A DNA stretch of 58,607 bases from Akkermansiaceae bacterium (GCA_025363295.1 JANYEC010000037.1:1-58607); one strand, 5' to 3'. Shown: positions 35,927 to 46,089, counted from the stretch's first letter. The notes: generated from the letters alone by a model not told the origin. Program-made: numbers and translations.

Positions 35927-38900
35927 TTATTCAACGGTTAGTTTCGCTAGCAGATCATCGCTATCGACTTGATCGCCTTTTTTGACGAGGACTTCGGACA
36001 CGACACCGTCCGCGCTAGCACTCACCGTGGTGAGCATTTTCATGGCTTCGAGAATCAGCAGCTTGTCCCCGGCTTTCACGGCCTGACCGGGAGATACGGT
36101 GACCTCGGTGACCATGCCTGGCATCGGCGCGCAGGCTTGGGCAGGGTTCGTGGGATCGCCTTTGACGCGGGATGCGGTCGAGACGGATTTGAGGGAATGG
36201 TCCATCACCATGGACTCGCGGGGCATGCCGTTAAGTTCATAGAACAAAGCCCGGCGACCTGCGGTGTCTGCTTCACCGATGGAAATGAGTTTGATGATGA
36301 GTGTCTTGCCGGTGTCGATTTCAATCTCGATTTCCTCACCGATTTGCAGGCCATAGAAAAAGGCAGGGGTCGGCAGACCGCTGAGGTCGTCGTATTTTGC
36401 ACGGAATGCATTAAAGTCCGCAAAAACCTGCGGATACATGAGGTGAGAATAGAGATCATCGTCGTTGGCCGGGCGACCCAGTTTGGTGGAAAGCTCGGCG
36501 CGGGTGACTTCCAGATCGATGGGTGCCGCGAGCTCTCCAGGGCGCTGGGTCGTCGGCTTGCGATTTCCTAACACCACGCGCTGCACCTCGACTGGCCAGC
36601 CGCCATCGGGTTGGCCGAGCCCGCCTGCTAACATATCAATTACACTCTCCGGGAAATCGACTGAGCCAGGTTTGATGTTAGGCACGTCCGCCGCTTTAAT
36701 GCCGCGGGTGACGAGGAACATGCACATGTCGCCAACGACTTTGGACGAAGGCGTGACCTTCACGATGTCGCCGAAGAGTTGGTTTACTTCGGCATAAGTT
36801 CTTGCGATTTCACGCCAACGATGACCGAGGCCCATCGAGTTCGCCTGCTCGCGGAGATTGGTGTACTGGCCGCCGGGCATTTCGTGTTCGTAAACTTCCG
36901 CGGTGCCTGCGCGCGGGGCGGAGTCGAAGGGTTTGTAGAACCCAAGCACTTCCTCCCAGTAGTCGGAGAATTCATTGAGCGAATCGAAATCGAGCCCGGG
37001 ATCGCGCTCGGTGCTGGCGAGTGCGGCGCAGATCGAATTTAAGTTAGGTTGTGACGTGGAGCCTGACATCGAGGCGATGGCGAGATCCACGATGTCCACG
37101 CCGGCCTTGGATGCGGCGATGGCGGATGCGGCATTGAGGCCCGAGGTGTCATGGGTGTGGAAATGGATAGGAATCCCGATTTCCTCCTTCAGCGCGGTGA
37201 CCAGCTTGTAAGCGGCGTGAGGTTTGCACAAGCCGGCCATGTCCTTGATGGCGAGGATGTGGGCACCCATGCGTTCCACTTCCTTTGCCTTCTCGACGTA
37301 GTATTTCAGCGAGTATTTGTCGCGGCTCGCGTTGGTGATGTCACCCGTATAACAGATTGCCGCTTCGCAAAGCACCTTGCCATGATCGCGGGCGGCTTCC
37401 ATCGCCACCTGCATGTTAGGGAGGTAGTTGAGGGAATCGAAAATCCGAAAAATGTCCATGCCTGAGTCCGCCGCGTGTTTAACAAAACCGGCGACGACGT
37501 TGTCCGGGTAGTTCGAATAACCGACGGCGTTCGAGCCACGGAAGAGCATCTGAAAACAAATGTTAGGAATCTTCTCGCGTAAGCGGCGTAGGCGGTCCCA
37601 TGGGCACTCACTGAGGAAGCGCATCGCCGTGTCGAAAGTGGCACCTCCCCACATTTCTAGCGAGAAAAGGCTGGGGATACGGTGTGAAATGGCTTCGGCG
37701 ACGCGCAACATGTCGAAGCTGCGCATGCGAGTGGCAATCAGCGATTGGTGGGCGTCACGCAGCGTGGTGTCGGTGATCAGTAAGCGCTTTTCGTTAAGAA
37801 TCCACTGGGCGAATTTTTCTGGACCTAACTCCAAGAGCACGTCGCGGCTGCCTTTCGGGACGACGGCGTGATGTTCGATAAACAGGGAATTCGGGACGTT
37901 CGCCCGGGGCATCGCTGCCGCTGGTTTCCAGCCTTTTACCGTGGGATTTCCATTAATCGTGATATCTGATAGATAGGACAAGGTGCGTGTCGCCCGATCG
38001 CGGCGCCGCTTGAATTGGAAAAGCTCGGTTTTGGTATCGATGAGCTTGGTGTGTGCTTGGCCACTGCGAAAAGTTTCATCTGCGATGACGTTTTCGAGGA
38101 AAGGAATATTCGTCTTCACGCCACGGATGCGAAATTCGCGGAGGGCGCGGTCCATCCGTTGGCAAGCCATCGGGAAATCGCGGCCCATCGCCGTGATTTT
38201 TACTAACATCGAGTCGTAATACGGCGTCACCACTGAGCCCGCATCACCCGAGGCGGCGTCCAAACGGATGCCGAACCCAGCGGCGGAGCGGTAGTTGAGG
38301 ATGCGCCCGTAGTCCGGTGAGAAATTTTTCTCCGGGTCTTCGGTGGTGACCCGGCATTGGATAGCGAAGCCGATGCACGGAATCTCATCCTGCGTCGGAA
38401 TCGCGACTGCTTCGCTGAATAGCGAGTGCCCGACTGCAACAAGGATTTGCGACCTAACAAGATCGATGCCCGTCACACACTCCGTCACGGTGTGCTCCAC
38501 TTGAATGCGTGGATTCATCTCGATGAAGAACCAGTCGTTCTGATCCATATCGTATAGAAACTCGACGGTGCCCGCGTTGTCGTAGCCGATGCCCTTTGCG
38601 AGTTTCACGGCGGCTGCGCAAAGTTCCTTGCGGACCTTTGGGTCGAGATGCATGGCGGGTGCCACTTCGACGACTTTCTGATAGCGCCGCTGCACCGAGC
38701 AATCGCGCTCATGGAGGTGAACCACGTTTCCTTGTTGGTCGCCGAGGATCTGCACTTCGATGTGTTTGGCGCGGGAAATGTAGCGTTCGAGGAAAACGGC
38801 GGAATTGCCAAATGCATTGAGCGCCTCGTTCTGTGCTTCGGCTAACAGACCTGCAAGCTGACAGGCTTTTTCCACCACGCGCATGCCGCGTCCGCCACCG

Positions 38901-39406
38901 CCGAATGCAGCCTTAATGATGAGTGGAAAGCCGATGTCATGCGCGGCGGCGAGTGCTTGCTCTGGATTGGTGATCGGGTCTTCCGTGCCGGGTAGGGTGG
39001 GGACATTGAACTTATGGGCGAGCGTCCGTGCTGCCGTTTTGTCGCCCATATTTTCCAACAGATCTGGCGATGGGCCGATGAAGGTGATGCCCTCACGCGC
39101 GCAAGCCCGGGCGAACGATGCGTTTTCTGATAGAAACCCGTAGCCTGGGTGAATCATCGTCACGCCCTTCTGTTTTGCGAGCGCCACGATTCCTTCGACA
39201 TCAAGATAAGCACCGACTGGTCCCTTGGAAGAATCTAGCTGATAGGCTTCATCTGCTTTAAAGCGATGGATGGAAAATCGGTCTTCCTCGGCAAAGATCG
39301 AGACTGTTCTGAGTCCGAGTTCATTAGCGGCACGGAAAATCCGGATTGCGATTTCGCCGCGGTTTGCGGCCATCAATTTTCCCACGGGTTTTTGAGTATC
39401 AAGCAT
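35927..39406 (-). CDS. pyc: pyruvate carboxylase
   Basis: A 1159-residue single-chain biotin enzyme that converts pyruvate, bicarbonate and ATP to oxaloacetate. Biotin carboxylase domain, about residues 9-460: KLMAANRGEIAIRIFRAA, AAFGGGGRGMRVV, FIEMNPRIQVEHTVTE. Carboxyltransferase domain, about 545-830: TTLRDAHQSLIATRMR, LEMWGGATFDTAMRFL, and the metal-site HFHTHDTSG. An allosteric/tetramer region follows. The C-terminal biotinyl domain contains EAMKM with the biotin-accepting Lys1123. Length and order match full-length Pyc. The ATG at 39406 is the natural start. No biotin ligase or linked gene is nearby. Confidence 0.96.
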   Translation of the reverse strand: MLDTQKPVGKLMAANRGEIAIRIFRAANELGLRTVSIFAEEDRFSIHRFKADEAYQLDSSKGPVGAYLDVEGIVALAKQKGVTMIHPGYGFLSENASFARACAREGITFIGPSPDLLENMGDKTAARTLAHKFNVPTLPGTEDPITNPEQALAAAHDIGFPLIIKAAFGGGGRGMRVVEKACQLAGLLAEAQNEALNAFGNSAVFLERYISRAKHIEVQILGDQQGNVVHLHERDCSVQRRYQKVVEVAPAMHLDPKVRKELCAAAVKLAKGIGYDNAGTVEFLYDMDQNDWFFIEMNPRIQVEHTVTECVTGIDLVRSQILVAVGHSLFSEAVAIPTQDEIPCIGFAIQCRVTTEDPEKNFSPDYGRILNYRSAAGFGIRLDAASGDAGSVVTPYYDSMLVKITAMGRDFPMACQRMDRALREFRIRGVKTNIPFLENVIADETFRSGQAHTKLIDTKTELFQFKRRRDRATRTLSYLSDITINGNPTVKGWKPAAAMPRANVPNSLFIEHHAVVPKGSRDVLLELGPEKFAQWILNEKRLLITDTTLRDAHQSLIATRMRSFDMLRVAEAISHRIPSLFSLEMWGGATFDTAMRFLSECPWDRLRRLREKIPNICFQMLFRGSNAVGYSNYPDNVVAGFVKHAADSGMDIFRIFDSLNYLPNMQVAMEAARDHGKVLCEAAICYTGDITNASRDKYSLKYYVEKAKEVERMGAHILAIKDMAGLCKPHAAYKLVTALKEEIGIPIHFHTHDTSGLNAASAIAASKAGVDIVDLAIASMSGSTSQPNLNSICAALASTERDPGLDFDSLNEFSDYWEEVLGFYKPFDSAPRAGTAEVYEHEMPGGQYTNLREQANSMGLGHRWREIARTYAEVNQLFGDIVKVTPSSKVVGDMCMFLVTRGIKAADVPNIKPGSVDFPESVIDMLAGGLGQPDGGWPVEVQRVVLGNRKPTTQRPGELAAPIDLEVTRAELSTKLGRPANDDDLYSHLMYPQVFADFNAFRAKYDDLSGLPTPAFFYGLQIGEEIEIEIDTGKTLIIKLISIGEADTAGRRALFYELNGMPRESMVMDHSLKSVSTASRVKGDPTNPAQACAPMPGMVTEVTVSPGQAVKAGDKLLILEAMKMLTTVSASADGVVSEVLVKKGDQVDSDDLLAKLTVE

Positions 39407-39483
39407 GTCGGCGAGCTTTTTAGGCGCTGCCAGATGATACGGGAAGCGGAAATCTCCAAGATGGCGAGATAGACTCGGCGATT

Positions 39484-39792
39484 TTAGACGTCAGAAGGCG
39501 GCTTCGCCTTACCTCCCGTCCGGTGCCCCGGTTTTGCCAAGATCTCGATGTAAACCGCCTCGGCACCGCTTGCCACCGTCTCATCGATCGCCTTGGTGAG
39601 TTCCTCGACGTGTTTGTTTTCCGCAATCGCTTCAGCTTGACCGACGCGGCAGTTGAAATCCCAGAAATCCGCGCCTTCCGGCAATTTCTTTTTACGCTCA
39701 CGTTTTACGTATTTCCGGACGTCGTTTTTGATTTGCTCGATCACGCGTGGCGTTTGGTGTCCTTCAACGCGAAGGGGAAACATCTTTTTCAT
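39484..39792 (-). CDS. DUF6172 family protein
   Basis: A 102-residue basic, soluble protein: MKKMFPLRVEGHQTPRVIEQIKND at the start (written over two blocks), the charged helix VRKYVKRERKKKLPEG, then DFWDFNCRVG and a helical/beta part ending AVYIEILAKPGHRTGG. This pattern matches DUF6172, small proteins of unknown role found in many Gram-negative bacteria. It lies between pyc and the GTPase gene on the same strand but with gaps of about 70-80 bases. Confidence 0.7.
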   Translation of the reverse strand: MKKMFPLRVEGHQTPRVIEQIKNDVRKYVKRERKKKLPEGADFWDFNCRVGQAEAIAENKHVEELTKAIDETVASGAEAVYIEILAKPGHRTGGKAKPPSDV

Positions 39793-39861
39793 AGACGCAG
39801 TTTTTGTTCCTTGGCGAGAGCTTTGTCTAGCTGGGAATTTTTCGCGCTCGCTGAGGCCAGC

Positions 39862-41589
39862 TCAGAGATCCTGCTCGATGGATTTCAGCGTGAGGAAGAG
39901 TTCTTGCCAGCGTTTTAGGCGTGGCTCGACGGCGATTTTCTCATGGGCAAGGTGCGTGCGGACGACGCCGAGGGAGGAAAGATAATCCCGGAAGACGATG
40001 CGAAGGGCTTCTTCGTAATCGGAGCGCAGCGTGGTCGCGAAGCTGCCGCATGTATCTAGCAGGCGCTTTTGGAAATCCGCAGTGATGGTCTTGCGCGTGA
40101 TGATGGCGGTGAGCACTCCGCCGATCATAAAGAGCGCGGATGAACCACACAAAATAACGGATGCTAACTGCAATTTAAGCGCTCCGCAAATAGCTCCTAC
40201 TGTTAGAAGTAGGAGCATCATAAATGTGGAAGATTTCAGCGCCACATTGCGGTGCCGCAGTTCTCTATCAAGTTGATTGCGGACCTTGAGATTGCCGATC
40301 CCCATGCGGGCAGCACGGCCTAAGCGCTGGACGAAATGGTGTTTTCCCGCAGCCAGCGTTTTTTCAAGCGGGGCCACATCTCCCATTTCGACGTTCATCG
40401 TTTCTTTCACTCGGCTCACGAGAGAAATCCGGTGCTGGCGGCAGAAATCGACCACTTCCAAGCCGTCTTTTTCAGCGACGGCTTCGACAGTCGCTTGCAA
40501 TCGCTCAATGAAAATCGACTCCATTTCTGGCCCTGTCCGATCACCCACGAAGAGCCGGAAAATGGATGGGATCACGCTCAGTTTTGAACGAAGCTTTTTG
40601 GCAGCCCAAATTCCTTCCGACTCAAAAGCCTCTGCGACTCCGACGAGGTGACGAGGCAGACGGGTGACAAATGTTTCGCGGATGTCGTCAATCTCGCGCT
40701 CGATCGATTCGAGGAAACGGCCTTGTTGGTTGAGCTCACGAGTCTGGTCCTCGATGCGGTCTTCCACGGCGCGCAGTGCGGAACTGGCCTGGCCTCGCCA
40801 TGTCTCCAGCGTTTGTTTGCGTGCGGGGGATTCGCAGACGGTTTTAGAAATGAACTTTTCCAGATCGAGAAACCCGCTCCTTGCGAGAAGATCGCCAGCG
40901 AAGGGTTTGGAGCGCTTGGCTTCGTATGCGAGCTTTCCCGAAACGGCAAAAATCGGCGGGATACGGCCAATCCGTTTCATCGCGAGATCTGCCATGTGCC
41001 CAAGGATCACTTTAATGTCGATTTCCTCACGCTGATCCGCCTGCTGAATGATGAACACAACGCGCTCCATGGCCTCGGTGGGCAGGCGCGAAATGAAATT
41101 CCAAGTGGCGGCTCCCCATGGGTTAGTGACTGGGAAAACGAAAAGAATTAGATCAGCCGAGGGCAGGAATTTCTCGGTGATGTCTTGGTGGCCTGAGACT
41201 ATGGAATTGGTGCCCGGGGTATCGATTAGATTAAAGTCGCGCAGGAAATCGATTGGCCGGTAGCGCTCCTCTAACATGGGTGTGACCTCGGAATCCCGCG
41301 CAGGACTGCCATAGCGATACCACAGCACTCGGTCCGTTTCTGGTAGAATATTCACGCGGCATAAGTCGCGCCCGAAGAGGCCATTGATGAGGGTGGACTT
41401 TCCCGCATTCACCTCGCCACTGACGACGAAAATAAAAGGAGTGCCAAGTCCTTGTTCCATCTCGGCGAATGGAAGCCTGTCATTGAGCTCGGTGCCGGTC
41501 TCGGTCGCCAAAGCTGCAATGCCAGACATCACTTCTGAAAGCCGTTCCCGCGTTGCGAAATAATTCTCACCGAACCGAATGTCGCTCAC
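39862..41589 (-). CDS. dynamin-family GTPase with C-terminal membrane hairpin
   Basis: A 575-residue GTPase. The P-loop is GEVNAGKS (residues 58-65), switch II is DTPGT (LIDTPGTNSIVSGHQDIT), and the next strand gives LILFVFPVTNPWG. A long helical stalk follows (RAVEDRIEDQTRELNQQGRF onward). Near the C-terminus two hydrophobic helices (STFMMLLLLTVGAICGAL and VILCGSSALFMIGGVLTAII) form a membrane hairpin. Bacterial dynamin-like proteins remodel or protect membranes. The GTG at 41589 is chosen because it starts 20 bases after the stop of the upstream deacetylase gene; the frame is open much further, but those codons are the shadow of that gene. Usually two dynamins are paired; only one is present here. 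Confidence 0.85.
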   Translation of the reverse strand: MSDIRFGENYFATRERLSEVMSGIAALATETGTELNDRLPFAEMEQGLGTPFIFVVSGEVNAGKSTLINGLFGRDLCRVNILPETDRVLWYRYGSPARDSEVTPMLEERYRPIDFLRDFNLIDTPGTNSIVSGHQDITEKFLPSADLILFVFPVTNPWGAATWNFISRLPTEAMERVVFIIQQADQREEIDIKVILGHMADLAMKRIGRIPPIFAVSGKLAYEAKRSKPFAGDLLARSGFLDLEKFISKTVCESPARKQTLETWRGQASSALRAVEDRIEDQTRELNQQGRFLESIEREIDDIRETFVTRLPRHLVGVAEAFESEGIWAAKKLRSKLSVIPSIFRLFVGDRTGPEMESIFIERLQATVEAVAEKDGLEVVDFCRQHRISLVSRVKETMNVEMGDVAPLEKTLAAGKHHFVQRLGRAARMGIGNLKVRNQLDRELRHRNVALKSSTFMMLLLLTVGAICGALKLQLASVILCGSSALFMIGGVLTAIITRKTITADFQKRLLDTCGSFATTLRSDYEEALRIVFRDYLSSLGVVRTHLAHEKIAVEPRLKRWQELFLTLKSIEQDL

Positions 41590-41609
41590 GGGTTTTGAGA
41601 GGAAAATGC

Positions 41610-42548
41610 TCAGGAATTCGCAGGGGCCACGGCGGGTTGCGTGGTTGGCACGGGAGTCTGCATCGCCAAGAGTTGAGAGACGGTGACAAATTGATAGCCA
41701 CGGCGCAGCAGCGCATCGAGCGTGGCGGGCATCGAGTCCACCGTTTGTCCGTGAAGATCGTGCGAGAGGACGATACCCCCAGCGCTTGCACCGGCCAAAA
41801 TGCGCGAGCTGACGACGCTGGGGCCCGGACGTTTCCAATCTAGCGGATCGACAGACCAAAGGATGATAGGATATCCGAATTGCGCGTGCACCATCTCGCG
41901 TTGCTTTTGCAGCAATCCGCCGTAGGGCGGGCGCATGGTCCGTGGCTTGACTCCGGCGGCACGCACGATCGCTTCCTCACAACGCGCGAGATCCGCACTG
42001 ATTTCGCTATCGCTGAGTTTGCTCAACAAACGATGGGTGTTGCTGTGATTTCCGATTTCATGGCCCTCCTCGACGGTGCGACGGACGATTTGCGGATAGA
42101 GATTCACGCTCTGGCCGATGACGTAAAAAGTGGCCTTGATATTGCGGGCGCGCAGCATATCGAGCAGCCGCGGGGTGTTTTGCGGATGCGGGCCATCGTC
42201 GTATGTCATGGCGATGTAGTTTCCCGAAACATGGACGCGGGAGAAGCTGATTCCGTTAGCTTTGGAGAAATTCGAATCGAGCGCCATATCCGGATTACGC
42301 GGCACGGGACCCTGAGTGGTGGGCGTGCGGTAGGCAGTGTTAGAAGTGGTTTTCACCGCAGCCGCAGCGCCCGCACGGCCCAGAGTCCCTGATTTCAAAG
42401 GTTCTGCAGCGGCACAACTGGTGAGTGTCGCTGCCGCGAGAAGGAATCCACGCCGGGTGAGTATGCCGAATTTTTCCTCTTGGGGAGAATCCGACTCAAG
42501 CGAGGTAGTGAGGAGCTTGTAGCCGAGGGCGTTGAGAGGATTGTCCAT
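41610..42548 (-). CDS. polysaccharide deacetylase (NodB domain), Tat lipoprotein
   Basis: A 312-residue exported deacetylase. A twin-arginine signal with lipobox (TRRGFLLAAATLTSC) follows a cytoplasmic lead of about 30 residues. The NodB domain has motif 1 TYDDGPHPQNTP (catalytic and metal Asp), motif 2 HSNTH (metal His pair), motif 3 RPPYGG, and the closing SHDLHG. It should remove acetyl groups from peptidoglycan or another N-acetylglucosamine polymer. The ATG at 42548 is used; the preceding 20 codons of open frame are not signal-like. The 214-base divergent region before the esterase gene contains a run of ten Gs. Confidence 0.88.
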   Translation of the reverse strand: MDNPLNALGYKLLTTSLESDSPQEEKFGILTRRGFLLAAATLTSCAAAEPLKSGTLGRAGAAAAVKTTSNTAYRTPTTQGPVPRNPDMALDSNFSKANGISFSRVHVSGNYIAMTYDDGPHPQNTPRLLDMLRARNIKATFYVIGQSVNLYPQIVRRTVEEGHEIGNHSNTHRLLSKLSDSEISADLARCEEAIVRAAGVKPRTMRPPYGGLLQKQREMVHAQFGYPIILWSVDPLDWKRPGPSVVSSRILAGASAGGIVLSHDLHGQTVDSMPATLDALLRRGYQFVTVSQLLAMQTPVPTTQPAVAPANS

Positions 42549-42642
42549 GGTGATTTGATGACAGCGGGAAAGCTTGGCGAAACTTAGTGAAGCGGCGGCA
42601 ACTGTCACGCCTCGTTTTTATGGGGCAGCGGAGAATTTGCAC

Positions 42643-42652
42643 GGGGGGGGGG
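42643..42652 (+). repeat. run of ten G residues in a divergent promoter region
   Basis: A G10 homopolymer lies 95 bases before the deacetylase start and 111 bases before the esterase start. Such tracts are prone to length change and can switch promoter strength, but can also be miscalled by sequencing. Confidence 0.8.
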
Positions 42653-42762
42653 CTCGGTGAAGCTTGGTGAGCCGCCATAAAGCATTCCTCCACTAGGCGG
42701 GTAAATTTGATGACAAAACCCCTGGGTGACTCATGTATTGTTCCCCCTCACTACAATTTTCC

Positions 42763-43731
42763 ATGAAAGCTCTCACCCTTCTCATTTCCCGCTCTCTCCT
42801 GATGGCGGTGATTTCATCGGTTTTACCAGCATCCGCAGAGGAAACGGAATTCACCATAGGACCGGACTACGCCAATGCGCCTGAAACGAAAATCCAAGAA
42901 GGCGTGCCGCGTGGGCAGGTTTACGAATTCACCATGGATTCAAAGGATAGTAAAATCTACAAGGGGATCGCAAAAAACACGAAGGGAACCGTTCCCTATC
43001 AGCGGAAGGTCGCAGTTTATGTGCCTGCCCAATATCGACCCGGCGACGCAGCTCCGTTCATCGTCGCCCAGGACGGCCTCAGCTATCGCGGAGTGTTGCC
43101 CTGCGTCCTCGACAACATGATCCACGAAAAGCGCCTGCCGGTCATGGTCGCGGTCATGGTCAATTCCGGCGGTGGCGATTCTCTCGGCAGCCAGCGTGGA
43201 CTTGAATACGACGAAGTGTCCGCCACATATACAGAATTTATCGAGACCGAAGTGCTCCCGAAAATTAGCCGGGATTATAAAATTCGATTCACCTCGGACC
43301 CCGATGGCCGCGCCACGATGGGCGGAAGTTCCGGCGGCGCGGCGGCATTTAGCATGGCGTGGTTTCGCCCAGATCTCTATCGGAAAGTTCTAACCTACTC
43401 AGGCACCTACGTGAATCAGCAGTTTCCCGAAAACAAGAGTACCCCACATGGTGCGTGGGAGTATCATGAGAATTTGATCAAAAAGTCGCCGAAAAAACCG
43501 ATCCGCATCTGGCTTCATGTTAGCGAAAATGATATCGGCCACGATAGGGACGAGGCTTCATTTCACAACTGGGTGATGGCGAACCAACGGATGGCCTCCG
43601 AGCTCAAGGCAAAGGGCTACGATTATCGCTACGTGTTTGCCAAGGCCGCAGGCCACACGGACGGCCGAGTGAGGATGCAAACGCTTCCCGGCGCTCTCGA
43701 ATGGCTCTGGCGCGGCTACCCCGCCAAATAA
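42763..43731 (+). CDS. exported esterase of the Fes/esterase-D family
   Basis: A 322-residue alpha/beta hydrolase with a Sec signal peptide (MKALTLLISRSLLMAVISSVLPASA). The core shows YQRKVAVYVPAQYRPGD, PFIVAQDGLSYRG, the nucleophile elbow GGSSGG (G-x-S-x-G), WLHVSENDIG with the acid region, and a late His in AAGHTDGR. This is the pattern of enterochelin-esterase/putative esterase proteins. The ATG at 42763 is favoured because it begins the signal peptide. It is followed nine bases later by the DUF1592 gene, so the two are probably cotranscribed. The substrate may be a carbohydrate ester; this is a guess from family and context. Confidence 0.85.
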   Translation: MKALTLLISRSLLMAVISSVLPASAEETEFTIGPDYANAPETKIQEGVPRGQVYEFTMDSKDSKIYKGIAKNTKGTVPYQRKVAVYVPAQYRPGDAAPFIVAQDGLSYRGVLPCVLDNMIHEKRLPVMVAVMVNSGGGDSLGSQRGLEYDEVSATYTEFIETEVLPKISRDYKIRFTSDPDGRATMGGSSGGAAAFSMAWFRPDLYRKVLTYSGTYVNQQFPENKSTPHGAWEYHENLIKKSPKKPIRIWLHVSENDIGHDRDEASFHNWVMANQRMASELKAKGYDYRYVFAKAAGHTDGRVRMQTLPGALEWLWRGYPAK

Positions 43732-43740
43732 ATAATCTCT

Positions 43741-46089
43741 GTGAGCGTCTCATTCATCGTACCCCTTTGCTCGAAAATTGCCGCTCCCCTGCTGCTGGCG
43801 AGTTTGTCCATCGCGTTTGCCGATCCCCAAAGCACTTACGTGAAGGAGATCACACCACTGTTAGAAAAGTACTGTTATGACTGCCATGCGGACGGCACCG
43901 CGAAAGGGAAATTCTCGATGGACGATTTCAAGGATTTGTCCGCGCATCTGAATGACCAGAAACATTGGCTCCCCGTTTGGCAGAACCTCCGCAGCCAGAT
44001 CATGCCGCCATGGGACAAGAGTCAGCCAAATCTAGCAGAGCGGAAACAACTCCTTGCTTGGATCGAGAAAGACGTTTTTAAACTCGATCCCGCGAACCCC
44101 GATCCGGGTCGAGTCACCATCCGCCGCCTGAACCGCACGGAATATCAGAACGCTGTTTATGATCTGCTAGGGGTGGAATACGATACCCGCGAGATCTTCC
44201 CGGCGGACGATACGGGTTACGGTTTCGATAACATCGGCTCCGTCTTATCCTTGTCTCCCATGATGATGGAGAAATATCTAGCAGCAGCCGATGAGGTCGT
44301 CGCCCTCGCACTGCCTGAAGGTGCCGCCGCGCAGGTGCCTCGGGTGGAAATTCTCGGGAAGAACTTCAAAGCACGCGGCTCGGAGGTCACAGGAGACTGG
44401 TTGCCCTTCGCTCAGAAACAGAGCGTCGGATTCAACCAGGAAATTCTCCGAGACGGCGACTATCAGATTAAAGTAGAGTATTCTATCCACGGGGCAGCGG
44501 AGGCCACCACCGATGAAGCGCGTCTCCAGGTTTCCGCAGGAGGGATGCAAGTGGGTGAAATTTCACTGGGCTGGGATCAGCGTCGTGTCATTGATCTAAC
44601 AGGGAGAGTGACGTTAAAAGCAGGTGCTCAGCCGTTCGAAATCAAACTCTCCCCCGCAAAGCGCCCGCTTCCCAGCGAAGAAGAGCTATCTCTCAAAATC
44701 CAGCGAGTGATCGTTCAAGGCCCGCTCGACGGCTCCCAACAAGAATTTGCGAAAGGCTACCGCATGATTTTCGTGGATGGTGAAGCGCCCGAAACCGTTT
44801 CTGGGAAAGATCGATACGCCCGCAAAATGATGCGCAGCTTTGTGAGCCGCGCTTTTCGCAAACCTTTGGATGAGCAGACGATTGATCGCCTCGCCGCGAT
44901 TGTTAGAGATGTTTCCGCACAGCCTGGGAAAACTTTCCAAGATGGAATCAAAGCTGCGATCGGCACCTGTCTCGCCTCGCCGCGTTTTCTGTTCCGCGTG
45001 GAGATTCAGCCAGAGCCGAACAATCGATCGAAGATTGTGGCGCTGGATGAATATTCGCTCGCGTCGCGACTCTCGTTTTTCCTGTGGGGTTCAGTGCCTG
45101 ATGATGAATTGTTAAGCTTGGCCTTTCATACCAAACTGCGCGCTGATCTAACGAATCAAGTGGATCGCATGTTGAAAGATCCGCGTTCACAGCGCATGGA
45201 GCGGAATTTTGTAGGTCAATGGCTTCAGGCGCGTGACGTGGAAACGGTTGCACTCAGTGCCAAAACGATCCTCGAGCTCGGTTCCAATCGCGAAGCCGCG
45301 AAGATTTTTGATTCCCGCCTGCGTAGCGACATGCTGCGGGAGACAGAGATGTTGTTCGACTTTGTCCTTCGCCAAAATCGTCCGGCCGAAGAGCTGATTT
45401 CTGCACGCTACAGCTTTCTCAACGAGCGGTTAGCGAAGTTCTACGGGGTGGATGGAGTCGTGGGTGAGGAGCTGAAACCCGTGGACCTCATTGAGCACCC
45501 CGAGCGTGGTGGCTTGCTCACCCAAGGGACGTTTCTCATAGTCACTTCGAACCCCACCCGGACCTCCGCCGTGAAGCGCGGGCTTTTTGTATTAGATAAT
45601 CTGCTAGGAATGCCCGCGCCGCCACCACCTCCGAATGTGCCAAAGCTGGCTGACGCTGGAGTAGGGAAAGTGAATCCGACGATGCGTGAAAAGATGGAGA
45701 TTCACCGCAAAAATCCTGAGTGTCGTAACTGCCACGCCCGGATGGACCCAATCGGCCTCGGGTTGGAGAATTTTAACGCTCTCGGCCAATTCCGCACACA
45801 AGAACATGGCAAACCCATCGACGCCTCTGGTAAGCTCCTCACCGGAGAAGGATTTGCGGATGTTGCTAGATTAAAAGAAATTCTCGCAGGAAAAAGAAAA
45901 CAAGATTTCTACCGCTGTCTCGCCGAGAAACTCCTCACCTATGCCATCGGGCGCGGCGTGGAGTATTATGATGCCACCACCATCAACCAACTCATCGACC
46001 GGATGGAAAAAAATCAGGGAAAACTCCGCGAACTCATCCAAGGTATTGTCGAAAGCGCTCCATTCCAAAAACGCCGAGGAGACGACTAA
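43741..46089 (+). CDS. DUF1592-type multidomain protein with cytochrome-like heme motif
   Basis: A 782-residue exported protein with the domain series common in Planctomycetota and Verrucomicrobiota. The order is: signal peptide; planctomycete cytochrome-C-like domain with CYDCH (CxxCH, heme-binding); DUF1587 (RRLNRTEYQNAVYDLLG); a carbohydrate-binding-like beta region; DUF1595; DUF1592 (LASRLSFFLWGSVPDDELL); DUF1588 with a second CxxCH in CRNCHARMDPIGLGLENF; and DUF1585 (LAEKLLTYAIGRGVEYYD). The GTG at 43741 starts the signal peptide. Such proteins always seem to travel with a DUF1552 gene, as here 26 bases downstream. They are presumed to form a periplasmic redox/polysaccharide-degrading pair; the reaction is unknown. 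Confidence 0.9.
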   Translation: MSVSFIVPLCSKIAAPLLLASLSIAFADPQSTYVKEITPLLEKYCYDCHADGTAKGKFSMDDFKDLSAHLNDQKHWLPVWQNLRSQIMPPWDKSQPNLAERKQLLAWIEKDVFKLDPANPDPGRVTIRRLNRTEYQNAVYDLLGVEYDTREIFPADDTGYGFDNIGSVLSLSPMMMEKYLAAADEVVALALPEGAAAQVPRVEILGKNFKARGSEVTGDWLPFAQKQSVGFNQEILRDGDYQIKVEYSIHGAAEATTDEARLQVSAGGMQVGEISLGWDQRRVIDLTGRVTLKAGAQPFEIKLSPAKRPLPSEEELSLKIQRVIVQGPLDGSQQEFAKGYRMIFVDGEAPETVSGKDRYARKMMRSFVSRAFRKPLDEQTIDRLAAIVRDVSAQPGKTFQDGIKAAIGTCLASPRFLFRVEIQPEPNNRSKIVALDEYSLASRLSFFLWGSVPDDELLSLAFHTKLRADLTNQVDRMLKDPRSQRMERNFVGQWLQARDVETVALSAKTILELGSNREAAKIFDSRLRSDMLRETEMLFDFVLRQNRPAEELISARYSFLNERLAKFYGVDGVVGEELKPVDLIEHPERGGLLTQGTFLIVTSNPTRTSAVKRGLFVLDNLLGMPAPPPPPNVPKLADAGVGKVNPTMREKMEIHRKNPECRNCHARMDPIGLGLENFNALGQFRTQEHGKPIDASGKLLTGEGFADVARLKEILAGKRKQDFYRCLAEKLLTYAIGRGVEYYDATTINQLIDRMEKNQGKLRELIQGIVESAPFQKRRGDD

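Noticed and set aside
41590..41859. N-terminal extension of the dynamin-like GTPase
   Set aside because: These 90 codons lie fully within the polysaccharide deacetylase gene on the same strand in another frame and read as a shadow.
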